Shown: piece after piece, positions 5,849 to 14,317 of the stretch | Layout of the letters: each line of letters opens with the position of its first letter | How positions within the stretch are numbered: position 1 is the stretch's first letter | DNA from: an uncultured Ruminococcus sp. | Lineage (GTDB): Bacteria > Bacillota > Clostridia > Oscillospirales > Acutalibacteraceae | NCBI GenBank assembly: GCA_902783815.1 | Contig: CACZSM010000141.1 | Coordinates: forward strand, 1 to 16,454 | Direction: 5' to 3' | Length of the DNA: 16,454 nt | Position numbers and translations under genes: made by a program | The notes under the pieces: generated by a model | What the model was told of the DNA's origin: nothing | The model's input: only the letters and a program-made list of their open reading frames with translations | Databases searched by the model: none

Positions 5849-8536
5849 ATGGAATACACACTTATCCAGAATGCAGATATTGGTCTGGTATATTATGGAG
5901 TTTATAATACAAATGCTGAGCTTATTGATTCCAGTGATATGCTTTGCAAGGTAAGAAGGAATTATTTTGAAAGCGGCAGGCGTCAGAAAAATAGATATAA
6001 TGATTCAAGCTATGGACAGTCCGTTAAGTGTTCATTTTCTATTGAAGCTGGCAAACCGCTGAAATGGAAAAAAATGACTGGAAACATACAGACTGAAAGA
6101 GCAATAATTACGGACAAGGGATATTATGTTGAAAGCCTTGACCTTGATAAGAAACCATATAAAAAAGCATATTTCGATAATGAGCATAACTGGACTATGA
6201 CGGAGTATTATTCATCATTCGATAAAAGGACTCCGTATCTTACTCTTACTCCGTCATCTGACGGTAATAAGCCAGTAATAGTGAAAAAGACCTCAAAAGG
6301 AGAAATAGAAATACTTTATCCATTTGAATGTGCTCTTGACAAAGCAATGACGGAAAAGCTGAATATAATCGCCGGAGAACCAGAGATATTCTGTCGTACT
6401 GGTTCAGGGAATTTTTATTTTTGCGGCTATTCAGAATCAGTTGAGAGGAAAGAAACCATGAATAAGCTGATTGAGAGGGAAAGCGCAGATTATATTCCGC
6501 TTCCGGAGGATAGTAATATAGTCCCTGCATTTGAAGTAAATACTGATGCTCTTTCGGAAGCTGATATACCGGAAAAAGATCATTCTGAAAATGCAGAAAC
6601 ACAGTCGTTGATAACTGCTGAAAATACTGCAATATCTGATGTCAATTCTGCTGAGGATGAATCAGTTGAACATGAGGCAGAAAAGAAACCTGTTATTGTG
6701 CCTGGTGAGACAGCTGACAACGAAAATATGCCTGATCTTTCGGCAGAGAACTTCTCAGAGGAAACTCCGGATTACAATCCAGACAGATCTATGTGTTCAT
6801 TTTTCAAGGATTGTCCGTATGAGTTTATTAATAAGATGATAATAGAATCTGACGGAAAGCAGTATTACTATATTGGTGATACGGATGATGATAAGCGCAG
6901 CGGCTTCGGAAGAACAGCAATGTCAAACGGCAGAACAGCCTATGAGGGCGGATATAAGAATGATAGCAGGGATGGTGTGGGTGTATATTACTACCGCACA
7001 GGAAAGCTTTGCTATGCCGGCTCATGGAAGGAGAATAAACGAAGTGGTCTTGGGGTAGCATTTTCCTCAGCAGACGGAAGCGCGTTTATCGGAAAATGGG
7101 AAAATAATGAATCAGTCGGAATAGGAGCCAGCTTTGATAAGAATGGTGATCTTGTTTATCTTGGCAGGACAACCGAAGGGAAAAGAGACGGCGTAGGAAT
7201 AACATATTCATCAGAAAAGGAAACTTTCTTTGTCGGCAAATACAAAAACGGAGAGTTCTCAGGAGAAGGCACACAATTCGATATGAAAGGCAATATGCTT
7301 TATACAGGCGGTTACAGAGGCGGCGTTCGTATAGGTACAGGTGTTTCATATAATACAGATGGTTCTGTATGCTACAGGGGAGAATGGCGAAATAATCTTT
7401 ATAACGGAGAAGGAATACTGAGTCTTCCGGACGGTACAAAAATAAACGGTGAATTCAAAAGCGGAAAGGCAAGTGGTCAGTGTACATTGACCGACAAGGA
7501 AGGCAGGGTGATCTATAAGGGAACATATGCAAATGACCTGTATAATGGAATGGGCAGACTGTTTTCTGAAGACGGAGGTTATGCTGAGGGCAGATTTGTT
7601 GATGGTGAGCCTACAGGTATATTCAATGAGTATAATGCGGATAATGAGCTTGTCTATTGCGGTGAGTGGAACGATATGCGCCGCAGCGGAAAGGGAATAG
7701 AGTACCGCTCCGGAGAAAAGGTTTATGAGGGAGAATTCAGGGATTCAAAGTACAGCGGCAATGGCAGAGAATTTGAAAATGGTGAACTCATATATGAAGG
7801 TGAATTTGTACATGGCGTAAGATGCGGCAGTGGTATTTCCTATAAGAACGGAGATATATGCTACATTGGTATGTGGAAGGATAATACATATAATGGCTGT
7901 GGAATTCTTTATTCCGACGGCGAACCCAGATATGCCGGTCAGTTTACTGATGGAGTAAGAGAAGGAAGGATAAATGAAATAAGCAGCGGCAGGGTACTGA
8001 GAAGCTGTATTTATAAAAATGATGAGCTTGTATATATGAATGAATACAGTAATGACGGACTTCTGATTTACAGCGGAAGTATGCGTAATGATACAAGAAG
8101 CGGTATGGGCTGTCTGATGAATGAGAGCTGCGAAAAGGAATTTGAGGGTATATTCAAAAACGGATTGCCGGATAAGCCTATGAGAGTGCTTGTTAAGGAA
8201 CTTGACGAGATAGGGGAGTGTTCTGAGCTTGAAAGCACCGATTTCGAGCTGTACAGACATTCACCTGAATATGCGCTTGAAATACCGTATTGCGGAGGTG
8301 TATATAGCGGTCAGACAAAGCAGGGAATACCGGAGGGAAAGGGAACCATACTGTATGAGGATCATAGATATACAGGTATGTTCAGAGATGGAAAACCTTT
8401 TGGCGATGGAATTATTTATTTGACAGACGGAAGCATAATAAAAGGAGATTTTGTTTCATCAGAAGTTTCCGGCAGTGATACCATTCCATTTGAAGGTATA
8501 ACATATTACAGGTTGAATAATGATTCGGAGGTATGA
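5849..8536 (+). CDS. Large MORN-repeat protein, function unknown
   Basis: The 895-residue protein has three parts. Residues 1-205 are an unrecognised, probably folded region with many aromatic and charged residues. Residues 210-315 are an acidic, Ser/Glu/Asp-rich linker. From about 340 to the end are some 19-20 MORN-type repeats (Y.G.W.nn..sG.G pattern). Repeat anchors fall at Y365, Y389, F413, Y437, F461, Y485, Y509, Y556, Y603, Y626, Y649, Y672, Y695, Y741, F765, Y819 and Y841, a cadence of 22-24 residues with a few degenerate units. An interruption at about 770-815 (KELDEIGECSELES...) separates the last three repeats. There is no signal peptide, transmembrane helix or LPXTG, so it is probably cytoplasmic. 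MORN repeats form extended beta-hairpin stacks that bind proteins or membrane lipids in eukaryotes; bacterial roles are mostly unknown. The start ATG has AAGGGG 8 bases upstream. It heads a two-gene unit with the HAD phosphatase. Confidence 0.9.
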   Translation: MEYTLIQNADIGLVYYGVYNTNAELIDSSDMLCKVRRNYFESGRRQKNRYNDSSYGQSVKCSFSIEAGKPLKWKKMTGNIQTERAIITDKGYYVESLDLDKKPYKKAYFDNEHNWTMTEYYSSFDKRTPYLTLTPSSDGNKPVIVKKTSKGEIEILYPFECALDKAMTEKLNIIAGEPEIFCRTGSGNFYFCGYSESVERKETMNKLIERESADYIPLPEDSNIVPAFEVNTDALSEADIPEKDHSENAETQSLITAENTAISDVNSAEDESVEHEAEKKPVIVPGETADNENMPDLSAENFSEETPDYNPDRSMCSFFKDCPYEFINKMIIESDGKQYYYIGDTDDDKRSGFGRTAMSNGRTAYEGGYKNDSRDGVGVYYYRTGKLCYAGSWKENKRSGLGVAFSSADGSAFIGKWENNESVGIGASFDKNGDLVYLGRTTEGKRDGVGITYSSEKETFFVGKYKNGEFSGEGTQFDMKGNMLYTGGYRGGVRIGTGVSYNTDGSVCYRGEWRNNLYNGEGILSLPDGTKINGEFKSGKASGQCTLTDKEGRVIYKGTYANDLYNGMGRLFSEDGGYAEGRFVDGEPTGIFNEYNADNELVYCGEWNDMRRSGKGIEYRSGEKVYEGEFRDSKYSGNGREFENGELIYEGEFVHGVRCGSGISYKNGDICYIGMWKDNTYNGCGILYSDGEPRYAGQFTDGVREGRINEISSGRVLRSCIYKNDELVYMNEYSNDGLLIYSGSMRNDTRSGMGCLMNESCEKEFEGIFKNGLPDKPMRVLVKELDEIGECSELESTDFELYRHSPEYALEIPYCGGVYSGQTKQGIPEGKGTILYEDHRYTGMFRDGKPFGDGIIYLTDGSIIKGDFVSSEVSGSDTIPFEGITYYRLNNDSEV

Positions 8537-8537
8537 T

Positions 8538-9362
8538 ATGAAGACGCTGTATATTTCAGATCTGGACGGAACCTTGCTTGACCGCAGCGCAAAACTTACA
8601 AAGAGGAGTGCTGAAATAATAAATGAACTAAGCAGCCGTGGGATGCTGTTTACAATTGCGACGGCAAGAAGTCTGAGTTCACTTCGGATACTGTCCGATC
8701 TGAAGACTGATCTTCCGTGTGTACAGCTTAACGGAGTTCTTATGTACGATCTCGGAAAGGGAGAATATATGGGCTGTACGCCGATAGAAACGGAGGCAGC
8801 ACTGAAAATATCAGAAATACTGAGAAAGCATGACAGGATGTCATTTGTATATAAGGCAGACAGCGAGTATGGAATTCATGTAGAATTTGAGCATCTGACA
8901 AATGAAGTTGAGCGAAGATTTTTTGAGGCAAGAAAGGATCAGGATTATAAGAGTTTTGCTCAGACTGATAAAATAAGAATTTCGGATGATGACAGGGTCA
9001 TATATTTTACTATGGTAGATAGCTATGATAAACTTCTTCCAATACATAATGAGATCAAAAAAGTTCCAGGAGCAAGACCAACACTTTACAGCGATAATTA
9101 TTCAGACCTGTATTTTTTAGAGGTATTCAGCAGCAGGGCTACAAAAGCAGAGGGAATGAAAAAAATCAAGCAGATTATCGGTGCTGACAGAGTAGTGGCA
9201 TTTGGTGATAATCTGAATGATATAGAGATGCTGCTTGCAGCAGATGAGGGTATTGCTGTAGGTGATGCAGTAGATGAAGTAAAGCAGATAGCCGACAGGG
9301 TTATTGGCAACAGCTATAATGACGGTGTTGCGGAGTATCTGTTGGAAAACTATAATGGGTAG
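8538..9362 (+). CDS. Cof-type HAD-superfamily phosphatase
   Basis: All four HAD motifs are present in 274 residues: motif I DLDGTLLD with nucleophile D8 and general acid D10, motif II in IATARS (T42), motif III lysine K203 in SSRATKAEG, and motif IV GDNLND (D224, D228). The cap of about 110 residues between motifs II and III marks the Cof (C2 cap, subfamily IIB) group. These magnesium-dependent enzymes remove phosphate from sugar phosphates, flavin nucleotides or similar metabolites; the substrate cannot be assigned here. I choose ATG 8538, since GGAGGT (8527-8532) is 5 bases upstream and the family motif starts at once. It begins one base after the MORN stop codon, and its ribosome site lies inside that gene, so the two are very likely co-translated. 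Confidence 0.93.
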   Translation: MKTLYISDLDGTLLDRSAKLTKRSAEIINELSSRGMLFTIATARSLSSLRILSDLKTDLPCVQLNGVLMYDLGKGEYMGCTPIETEAALKISEILRKHDRMSFVYKADSEYGIHVEFEHLTNEVERRFFEARKDQDYKSFAQTDKIRISDDDRVIYFTMVDSYDKLLPIHNEIKKVPGARPTLYSDNYSDLYFLEVFSSRATKAEGMKKIKQIIGADRVVAFGDNLNDIEMLLAADEGIAVGDAVDEVKQIADRVIGNSYNDGVAEYLLENYNG

Positions 9363-9363
9363 G

Positions 9364-9402
9364 AAAAAGTCCAGTGACATATCACAGTCACCGGACTTTT
9401 TT
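9364..9402. terminator. Bidirectional terminator, HAD/htpG convergence
   Basis: AAAAAGTCC plus GTGAC (9364-9372, 9374-9378) pairs with GTCAC plus GGACTTTTT (9387-9391, 9393-9401) through one A/C mismatch, with an 8-base loop. The A run on one side and T run on the other make it work for both convergent genes. It starts one base after the HAD stop codon. Confidence 0.85.
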
Positions 9403-9423
9403 AGTGTATTAATACTCAAAGAA

Positions 9424-11295
9424 TCAGTTTTCTTCTTCGTCTTCTTCATTATCATCGTCATTAAGAAGATTCATTACCTGTACGCTTCTGGATATAAAGC
9501 CCTGAAGTTCCTCTGCGCTCATTCTGCGCTGTGCAATAACTGCAAGATCATAAATATGTCTGCAAAGCAGTCCCTGAGTTTCAGCGTCAAAATTCCAGAT
9601 ATTAGCAACAGTTTCATTGCTGCTGTTTATAATAAGGGTTTCCTGAGCCTTGTTGTTGTCAGCGCCGAACATATTGCCATAGAGCTTGTTCATATCATTT
9701 ATTCTGCGCTGATATTCATTGATCGTAATGATCGCAGGAGTATCTGAGTTTTTAAGTGCCTGAACCTTTATTTCAAGTTTGTCAGATGCAAGTGCTTCCT
9801 TAAAGATATTAATAAGCTCTTCATTTGCAGACTTATCATCATTCCCGTCATCCTTAGCAGAAAGAGCCTCGCCTATTTCGGAATCTATACGGACGAATTT
9901 AAGACCATTTTCCTTATATTCGAGGAATGTTACAAAGTGAGTGTCAATATTATGTTCAAGTATAACAGCATCAAGTCCGTTATCCTGGAACATCTTTATA
10001 TACTGAGCCTGCAAAGCAGAATCAGAAACATAATAAACCTTGTTGTCATCTGTTTTAGGCAGGTCAGAGAATGTCTTGAATTCGCCTTCAAGGTTCTTGT
10101 ACAGTATGATATCCTTCATTCTGTCATAGAACTTCTCATCCTTTATGCAGCCAAACTTGATAAATGGGCATATATCATCCCAGTAGCTTTCATATTCTTT
10201 TCTTTCATTCTTGAAAACTGAAACGAGCTTATCAGCTACCTTTTTGGTGATATGCCTTGATATTTTAGCTACCTCTCCGTCATTCTGGAGGAAAGAACGG
10301 GAAACATTCAGAGGCATATCAGGGCAGTCTATAACGCCCTTGAGCAGCATAAGGAATTCCGGGATAACCTCTTTGATATTGTCAGCAATATAGACCTGAT
10401 TTGAGAACAGCTTGATCTCACCGGGCATGACCTGTAGTTTATCTGTCTGCTTCGGGAAGTAGAGGATGCCCTTGAGGTTAAAAGGATAATCAACATTCAG
10501 ATGTATCCAGAAAAGGGGAAGATTGATATCCGGGAAAAGTTCTCTGTAGAAGTCCTCATATTCCTCTGTTGTGCAGTCCTTTGGAGCTTTAAGCCAAAGA
10601 GGTTGAGTAATATTTACCGGCTTCTGTTCACTTGTTTCCGGTTTTTCACCATCCTTTAGATCCTCCTGGACACAGGTAAAGTAGATCTCATATGGCATAA
10701 AATGACAGTATTTTTTAAGTACAGAGCGCAGCTTATAGCTGTCACAGAACTCATTACCGTCCTCGGAGATGTGCATGATTATAGTGGTACCCTTTTCAGT
10801 TCTTTCGCCGTCAGATATCTCGTAGGTACTCTGACCGTCACTTGACCAGTGTACAGGTGCAGCATCCTTCTGATAGGAAAGCGTGTCGATCTCTACAGTA
10901 TCTGATACCATGTATGCTGAATAGAAGCCCAGACCGAAATGACCGATAATACCGGCTTCTGCATCCGTCTTATCCTGATATTTTTCAATGAACTCCTGAG
11001 CGCCGGAAAAAGCTACCTGAGTGATATACTTCTCGACCTCTTCCTCTGTCATACCGATACCATTATCCTTTACGGTAAGGGTTTTTGCATCTTTGTCAAG
11101 GATAACATCGATCCTCGGTTTAGCGCCGTCATTTTCAGCTTCACCTATCGTACAAAGGCTCTGATACTTTTTAATAGCATCACAGCCGTTGGCAACGATT
11201 TCTCTGAGGAAAATATCCTTGTCAGAGTAAAGCCATTTTTTGATGATCGGAAATAGATTTTCCGAATCAACCTTGATTTGTCCTTCTCTTTTCAT
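9424..11295 (-). CDS. htpG: Molecular chaperone HtpG (Hsp90 family)
   Basis: The 623-residue protein is a full-length bacterial Hsp90. The N-terminal GHKL ATPase shows E32 in LREIVANGCDA (with N36 and D39), DNGIGM (D77-M82, ATP binding) and the lid loop GHFGLGFYSAYMVSD (about 118-132). The middle domain includes WIHLNVDYPFNLKGILYFP and LNVSRSFLQNDG (in relatives the catalytic-loop arginine region), and a C-terminal dimerisation domain ends in a very acidic tail (DDDNEEDEEEN). HtpG is an ATP-driven cytosolic chaperone induced by stress. The start at 11295 is fixed by GGAGGT (11303-11308) 7 bases upstream; the frame extends to 11361 but that part lies in the promoter. NGCDA replaces the commoner NASDA. 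It is probably a single-gene unit between its own promoter and the shared terminator. Confidence 0.96.
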   Translation of the reverse strand: MKREGQIKVDSENLFPIIKKWLYSDKDIFLREIVANGCDAIKKYQSLCTIGEAENDGAKPRIDVILDKDAKTLTVKDNGIGMTEEEVEKYITQVAFSGAQEFIEKYQDKTDAEAGIIGHFGLGFYSAYMVSDTVEIDTLSYQKDAAPVHWSSDGQSTYEISDGERTEKGTTIIMHISEDGNEFCDSYKLRSVLKKYCHFMPYEIYFTCVQEDLKDGEKPETSEQKPVNITQPLWLKAPKDCTTEEYEDFYRELFPDINLPLFWIHLNVDYPFNLKGILYFPKQTDKLQVMPGEIKLFSNQVYIADNIKEVIPEFLMLLKGVIDCPDMPLNVSRSFLQNDGEVAKISRHITKKVADKLVSVFKNERKEYESYWDDICPFIKFGCIKDEKFYDRMKDIILYKNLEGEFKTFSDLPKTDDNKVYYVSDSALQAQYIKMFQDNGLDAVILEHNIDTHFVTFLEYKENGLKFVRIDSEIGEALSAKDDGNDDKSANEELINIFKEALASDKLEIKVQALKNSDTPAIITINEYQRRINDMNKLYGNMFGADNNKAQETLIINSSNETVANIWNFDAETQGLLCRHIYDLAVIAQRRMSAEELQGFISRSVQVMNLLNDDDNEEDEEEN

Positions 11296-11322
11296 TTCTA
11301 TTACCTCCAAAATAATATATGT

Positions 11323-11349
11323 AAACGACAAAGAAAAGCAATGTCGTTT
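11323..11349. promoter_or_regulatory. Perfect inverted repeat at the htpG start site, candidate operator
   Basis: AAACGACA (11323-11330) and TGTCGTTT (11342-11349) are perfect complements separated by 11 bases. One arm begins immediately after the htpG -10 and covers the predicted start; the other lies in the leader. The placement is classic for a repressor operator. It is not the CIRCE element (TTAGCACTC-N9-GAGTGCTAA) and not a CtsR-type direct repeat. Confidence 0.6.
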
Positions 11350-11378
11350 GTTATAATACACAAAAGCTGTAAAGTCAA
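11350..11378 (-). promoter_or_regulatory. Sigma-A type promoter for htpG
   Basis: TTGACT (11373-11378) and TATAAC (11350-11355) lie on the minus strand with 17-base spacing. The -35 element contains the TGA stop codon of ftsK (11375-11377), so the two genes abut with no terminator between them. Confidence 0.75.
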
Positions 11379-14191
11379 GAGCCGGATGTGAGATTTCTTT
11401 CCATCCACTGCTGATAAGTCATCAGTACCTGTCTTGGCTTAGAGCCTTCGTGTGGTCCGACAATACCAAGCTGTTCCATTTCGTCAATAAGTCGTCCTGC
11501 TCTTGCGTAGCCGACCCTGAACCTTCTCTGGAGCATTGATGTCGATGCTTGACCGGCTTCAACAACACATTTGACGGCATCATCAAGCATAGGATCATAG
11601 TCGCCGTCATTATTGTCACCTTCGTTTCCGTTTTCTGCAATAGCGCTGTTCTCGATCTGCCTGAGGACATCTTCGTCATATTCAACTACTTTATTTTTCT
11701 TTATAAAATTAATAATATTTTCTATTTCAACATCATCTACAAAGCATCCTTGAACTCGTATCGGTTTTGTCGTACCGATAGGGGAGAACAGCATATCACC
11801 TTTTCCGAGTAGTTTTTCAGCGCCGCCCGTATCAAGTATTGTACGGGAGTCCGTCTGAGATTTTACGGCAAAAGCAATACGGCTCGGAATATTAGCTTTT
11901 ATCAGACCAGTGATAACATCTACAGAAGGTCTTTGTGTAGCGATAACAAGGTGCATACCGGCAGCTCGAGCCATCTGTGCAAGACGGCAAATTGCTTCTT
12001 CTACATCCTTCGGAGCAGCCATCATAAGATCAGCAAGCTCATCAATAACAATAACGATCTGCGGCATTTTGGTAAGTCTCTGAGGTTTATCATCATCAGT
12101 TATTTCATCAGGGTTATTTTTGAGATCAGCCTGAGCCTGAGCAAGCATTTCATCTTCCTCAAAAGTCCGTTCATCATCATTATCATTATGAATTTCAGCA
12201 GCCTGCATTTCGTCAAATTCCGCATTCTGTCTGTCAACGAGACGATTATAACTGTGCATATCCCTGACATTGTATTCCGCGAAGGTTTTATATCTTTTAA
12301 GCATTTCATTGACTGCCCAGTTAAGAGCGCCTGCTGCCTTTCTTGGATCAGTTACCACAGGCACAAGAAGATGAGGAATACCATTATATACACCAAGCTC
12401 TACAACCTTCGGGTCGATAAGGATAAATTTGACCTCATCAGGACTTGATTTATAAAGCAGACTAACGAGCATTGAGTTTACGCAGACTGATTTACCGGAA
12501 CCCGTAGAACCGGCAATAAGCAGATGCGGCATTTTTCCAAGATCAGCAAGAGTTGTTCTTCCGGTAATATCCTTTCCCAGGGCAACAGTCAGCTTGCTTT
12601 TTGCATCTCTGAATTCCCTTGATTCAACAAGGCTCCGCATTTTCACAATACTTACATTTTTGTTCGGAACTTCAATACCTACAGCGGATTTTCCGGGAAT
12701 AGGCGCTTCAATTCTTACTCCTATTGCTGCAAGTGACATTGCGATATCATCCGAAAGATTTGTTATTTTGCTTATTTTGATACCGGCAGCGGGCTGAAGC
12801 TCATATCTTGTTACAGAAGGACCTCTGCTTATATTCACTATACTTGCTGTAACACCAAAACTTTTAAGTGTTTCAATAAGCATTTCACCGCTTTGATTAA
12901 GCTCCATAGAGATATTAGCTTCCTGTTCAGGAGGCTGAGGTTCAAGCAGATTAAACGGAGGTCTTATATAATGGCCTACAATTATCTGATTTTCCGGTTC
13001 AACTACAAAATCATCTGCGCCGGCAGATTTTTTCTTTTTTGTCTTTTTTTCACTTTCAGGAGCAGTTACATTTTTTTCCTCAGCAGTGACAATATCGTCC
13101 GAATATCTGTTTTCAGATTTTTCCTCCTGAAGAAGTTTAGATATATCGAAAATATCACCTTCATTAATATCAGGAACAAGCTCTGTATCCTCTATTTCAG
13201 GAGTGTCAGTCTCAGGAATAACCGGTTGTACAGGCGGTTCAGTCTCACGCTTTTTCTTTTGTCTGACTGGTGCTGGAGATTCCTCCGGAGGTGGGGGAAG
13301 GGGTGATGATTCCGGTGTATAGAATGGAGAACGCCTTACTTTTCTGTAATCCGGATTTCCTGGGGATCTTGGTTTCCCGGATACTCGTCTGTCTATCTCA
13401 GTACGCACAAATTCTTCGCGCTTCTGTCTGCGCTGTTGCTCTATTATTTCACTGCGGCGCTTTCTGACTTCGGAATTGATCTGGTGTCTATCACTTATAT
13501 TTTCGCTCACTCTTTTTACAGGTTTTCTGAATAGTTTTATCAAGGCTATAGTAAGATCATCAAAAGTAAAAGCGAACAGCAGGATTGCAGCAAGAATACA
13601 TACTATACCACTGCCGGCTGATCCAAGCAGCTTTGTAAGCGGTATTCCGAGCAAAGCGCCGATAAAACCTCCTCCTGCTCCATTGGATCCATTTACGAAA
13701 CTTTTATGCAGTTCAGGGAAATATCCCGCGATATCCGCACTGTTATTCTGGAAAGAAAAAAGTATTGAAGCAAGTGTGATTATAAGAAAAGATCCAAGCA
13801 GGATTTTTGATTTAAAATCCTCTGCAGGCTCATCTTTTCCATTTTGCCAGCAGCAGTAAAAAGTTACAGCAGGAACTGCAAATCCAAAAAATCCGAACAG
13901 ACCTATATATATCTGATGCAAGGTTAGCCAGATATTCTCACCTTTAATAAAATATAATAGTATGAACAGCACTGAAACAAGAAAAAGAATCATTGCAGCA
14001 ATTAATCTTCGTCTTTGTCTTTCCCATTCAGCGCGAGACTTTGTTTTCTTTCTTGTATTTGCACCTCTACTTTGAGTAGTTTTTTTTGCACTACTTGAAG
14101 CTCTGCGTTTTTTTTGCGCGAAAGTGCTATTATTATTTTTTCTTTTTGTACTACTACTATTATTATTATTTCTTTGTTTTTTTTCAGCCAA
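11375..14191 (-). CDS. ftsK: DNA translocase FtsK/SpoIIIE
   Basis: I place the start at TTG 14191, giving 938 residues (MAEKKQ...). GAGGTG at 14201-14206 is a ribosome site 9 bases upstream, while the frame extending to 14371 would run through the promoter. After a basic, Asn/Ser-rich N-terminus come four membrane helices (about 63-82, 91-113, 128-147, 192-210), then a long charged and Pro-rich linker (about 225-420). The motor follows with Walker A GSTGSGKS (561-568), Walker B IVIVIDE (D717, E718) and ATQRPSVDVITG (751-762). The C-terminal gamma winged helix is at about 865-925. It pumps DNA through the septum to clear or deliver chromosomes in division or sporulation. Odd: an acidic insert of about 55 residues (652-708) just before Walker B. 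Whether it acts as FtsK or SpoIIIE cannot be told from sequence. Confidence 0.95.
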   Translation of the reverse strand: MAEKKQRNNNNSSSTKRKNNNSTFAQKKRRASSSAKKTTQSRGANTRKKTKSRAEWERQRRRLIAAMILFLVSVLFILLYFIKGENIWLTLHQIYIGLFGFFGFAVPAVTFYCCWQNGKDEPAEDFKSKILLGSFLIITLASILFSFQNNSADIAGYFPELHKSFVNGSNGAGGGFIGALLGIPLTKLLGSAGSGIVCILAAILLFAFTFDDLTIALIKLFRKPVKRVSENISDRHQINSEVRKRRSEIIEQQRRQKREEFVRTEIDRRVSGKPRSPGNPDYRKVRRSPFYTPESSPLPPPPEESPAPVRQKKKRETEPPVQPVIPETDTPEIEDTELVPDINEGDIFDISKLLQEEKSENRYSDDIVTAEEKNVTAPESEKKTKKKKSAGADDFVVEPENQIIVGHYIRPPFNLLEPQPPEQEANISMELNQSGEMLIETLKSFGVTASIVNISRGPSVTRYELQPAAGIKISKITNLSDDIAMSLAAIGVRIEAPIPGKSAVGIEVPNKNVSIVKMRSLVESREFRDAKSKLTVALGKDITGRTTLADLGKMPHLLIAGSTGSGKSVCVNSMLVSLLYKSSPDEVKFILIDPKVVELGVYNGIPHLLVPVVTDPRKAAGALNWAVNEMLKRYKTFAEYNVRDMHSYNRLVDRQNAEFDEMQAAEIHNDNDDERTFEEDEMLAQAQADLKNNPDEITDDDKPQRLTKMPQIVIVIDELADLMMAAPKDVEEAICRLAQMARAAGMHLVIATQRPSVDVITGLIKANIPSRIAFAVKSQTDSRTILDTGGAEKLLGKGDMLFSPIGTTKPIRVQGCFVDDVEIENIINFIKKNKVVEYDEDVLRQIENSAIAENGNEGDNNDGDYDPMLDDAVKCVVEAGQASTSMLQRRFRVGYARAGRLIDEMEQLGIVGPHEGSKPRQVLMTYQQWMERNLTSGS

Positions 14192-14249
14192 AGTCGGATT
14201 CACCTCGAAAAAATCATAATATACAAATATCGACTCAAAAACAAAACAT

Positions 14250-14278
14250 ATTATATCACAAAAATTCGTAATTATCAA
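14250..14278 (-). promoter_or_regulatory. Strong promoter for ftsK
   Basis: On the minus strand TTGATA (14273-14278) and a perfect TATAAT (14250-14255) are separated by 17 bases, with an extended TG (TGATATAAT). Start predicted near 14243, leaving a leader of about 50 bases. It lies just downstream of the uppP terminator, so ftsK is transcribed separately. Confidence 0.8.
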
Positions 14279-14280
14279 GG

Positions 14281-14317
14281 ATAAAATAAATAATGGGCAG
14301 CGCATAAAGCGCCGCCC
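14281..14317 (-). terminator. Terminator hairpin after uppP
   Basis: Read on the minus strand, GGGCGGCGC (14317-14309) pairs with GCGCTGCCC (14303-14295) around a TTTAT loop, followed by a T-rich ATTATTTATTTTAT. The fifth pair is a G-U wobble in minus-strand RNA but an A/C mismatch in plus-strand RNA, which supports minus-strand use. Confidence 0.75.

Noticed and set aside
6860..8450. Tandem DNA repeats in the MORN gene
   Set aside because: The repetition is at protein level only; the DNA copies are strongly diverged, so it is not a recent expansion or CRISPR-like array.
11303..11378. CIRCE or CtsR control of htpG
   Set aside because: Neither the CIRCE inverted repeat nor the CtsR direct repeat is present; the repeat seen has an unrelated sequence.
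11933..12448. Plus-strand open frame of 171 codons opposite ftsK
   Set aside because: It is antisense to the conserved FtsK motor region, has low-complexity translation and no start signals.
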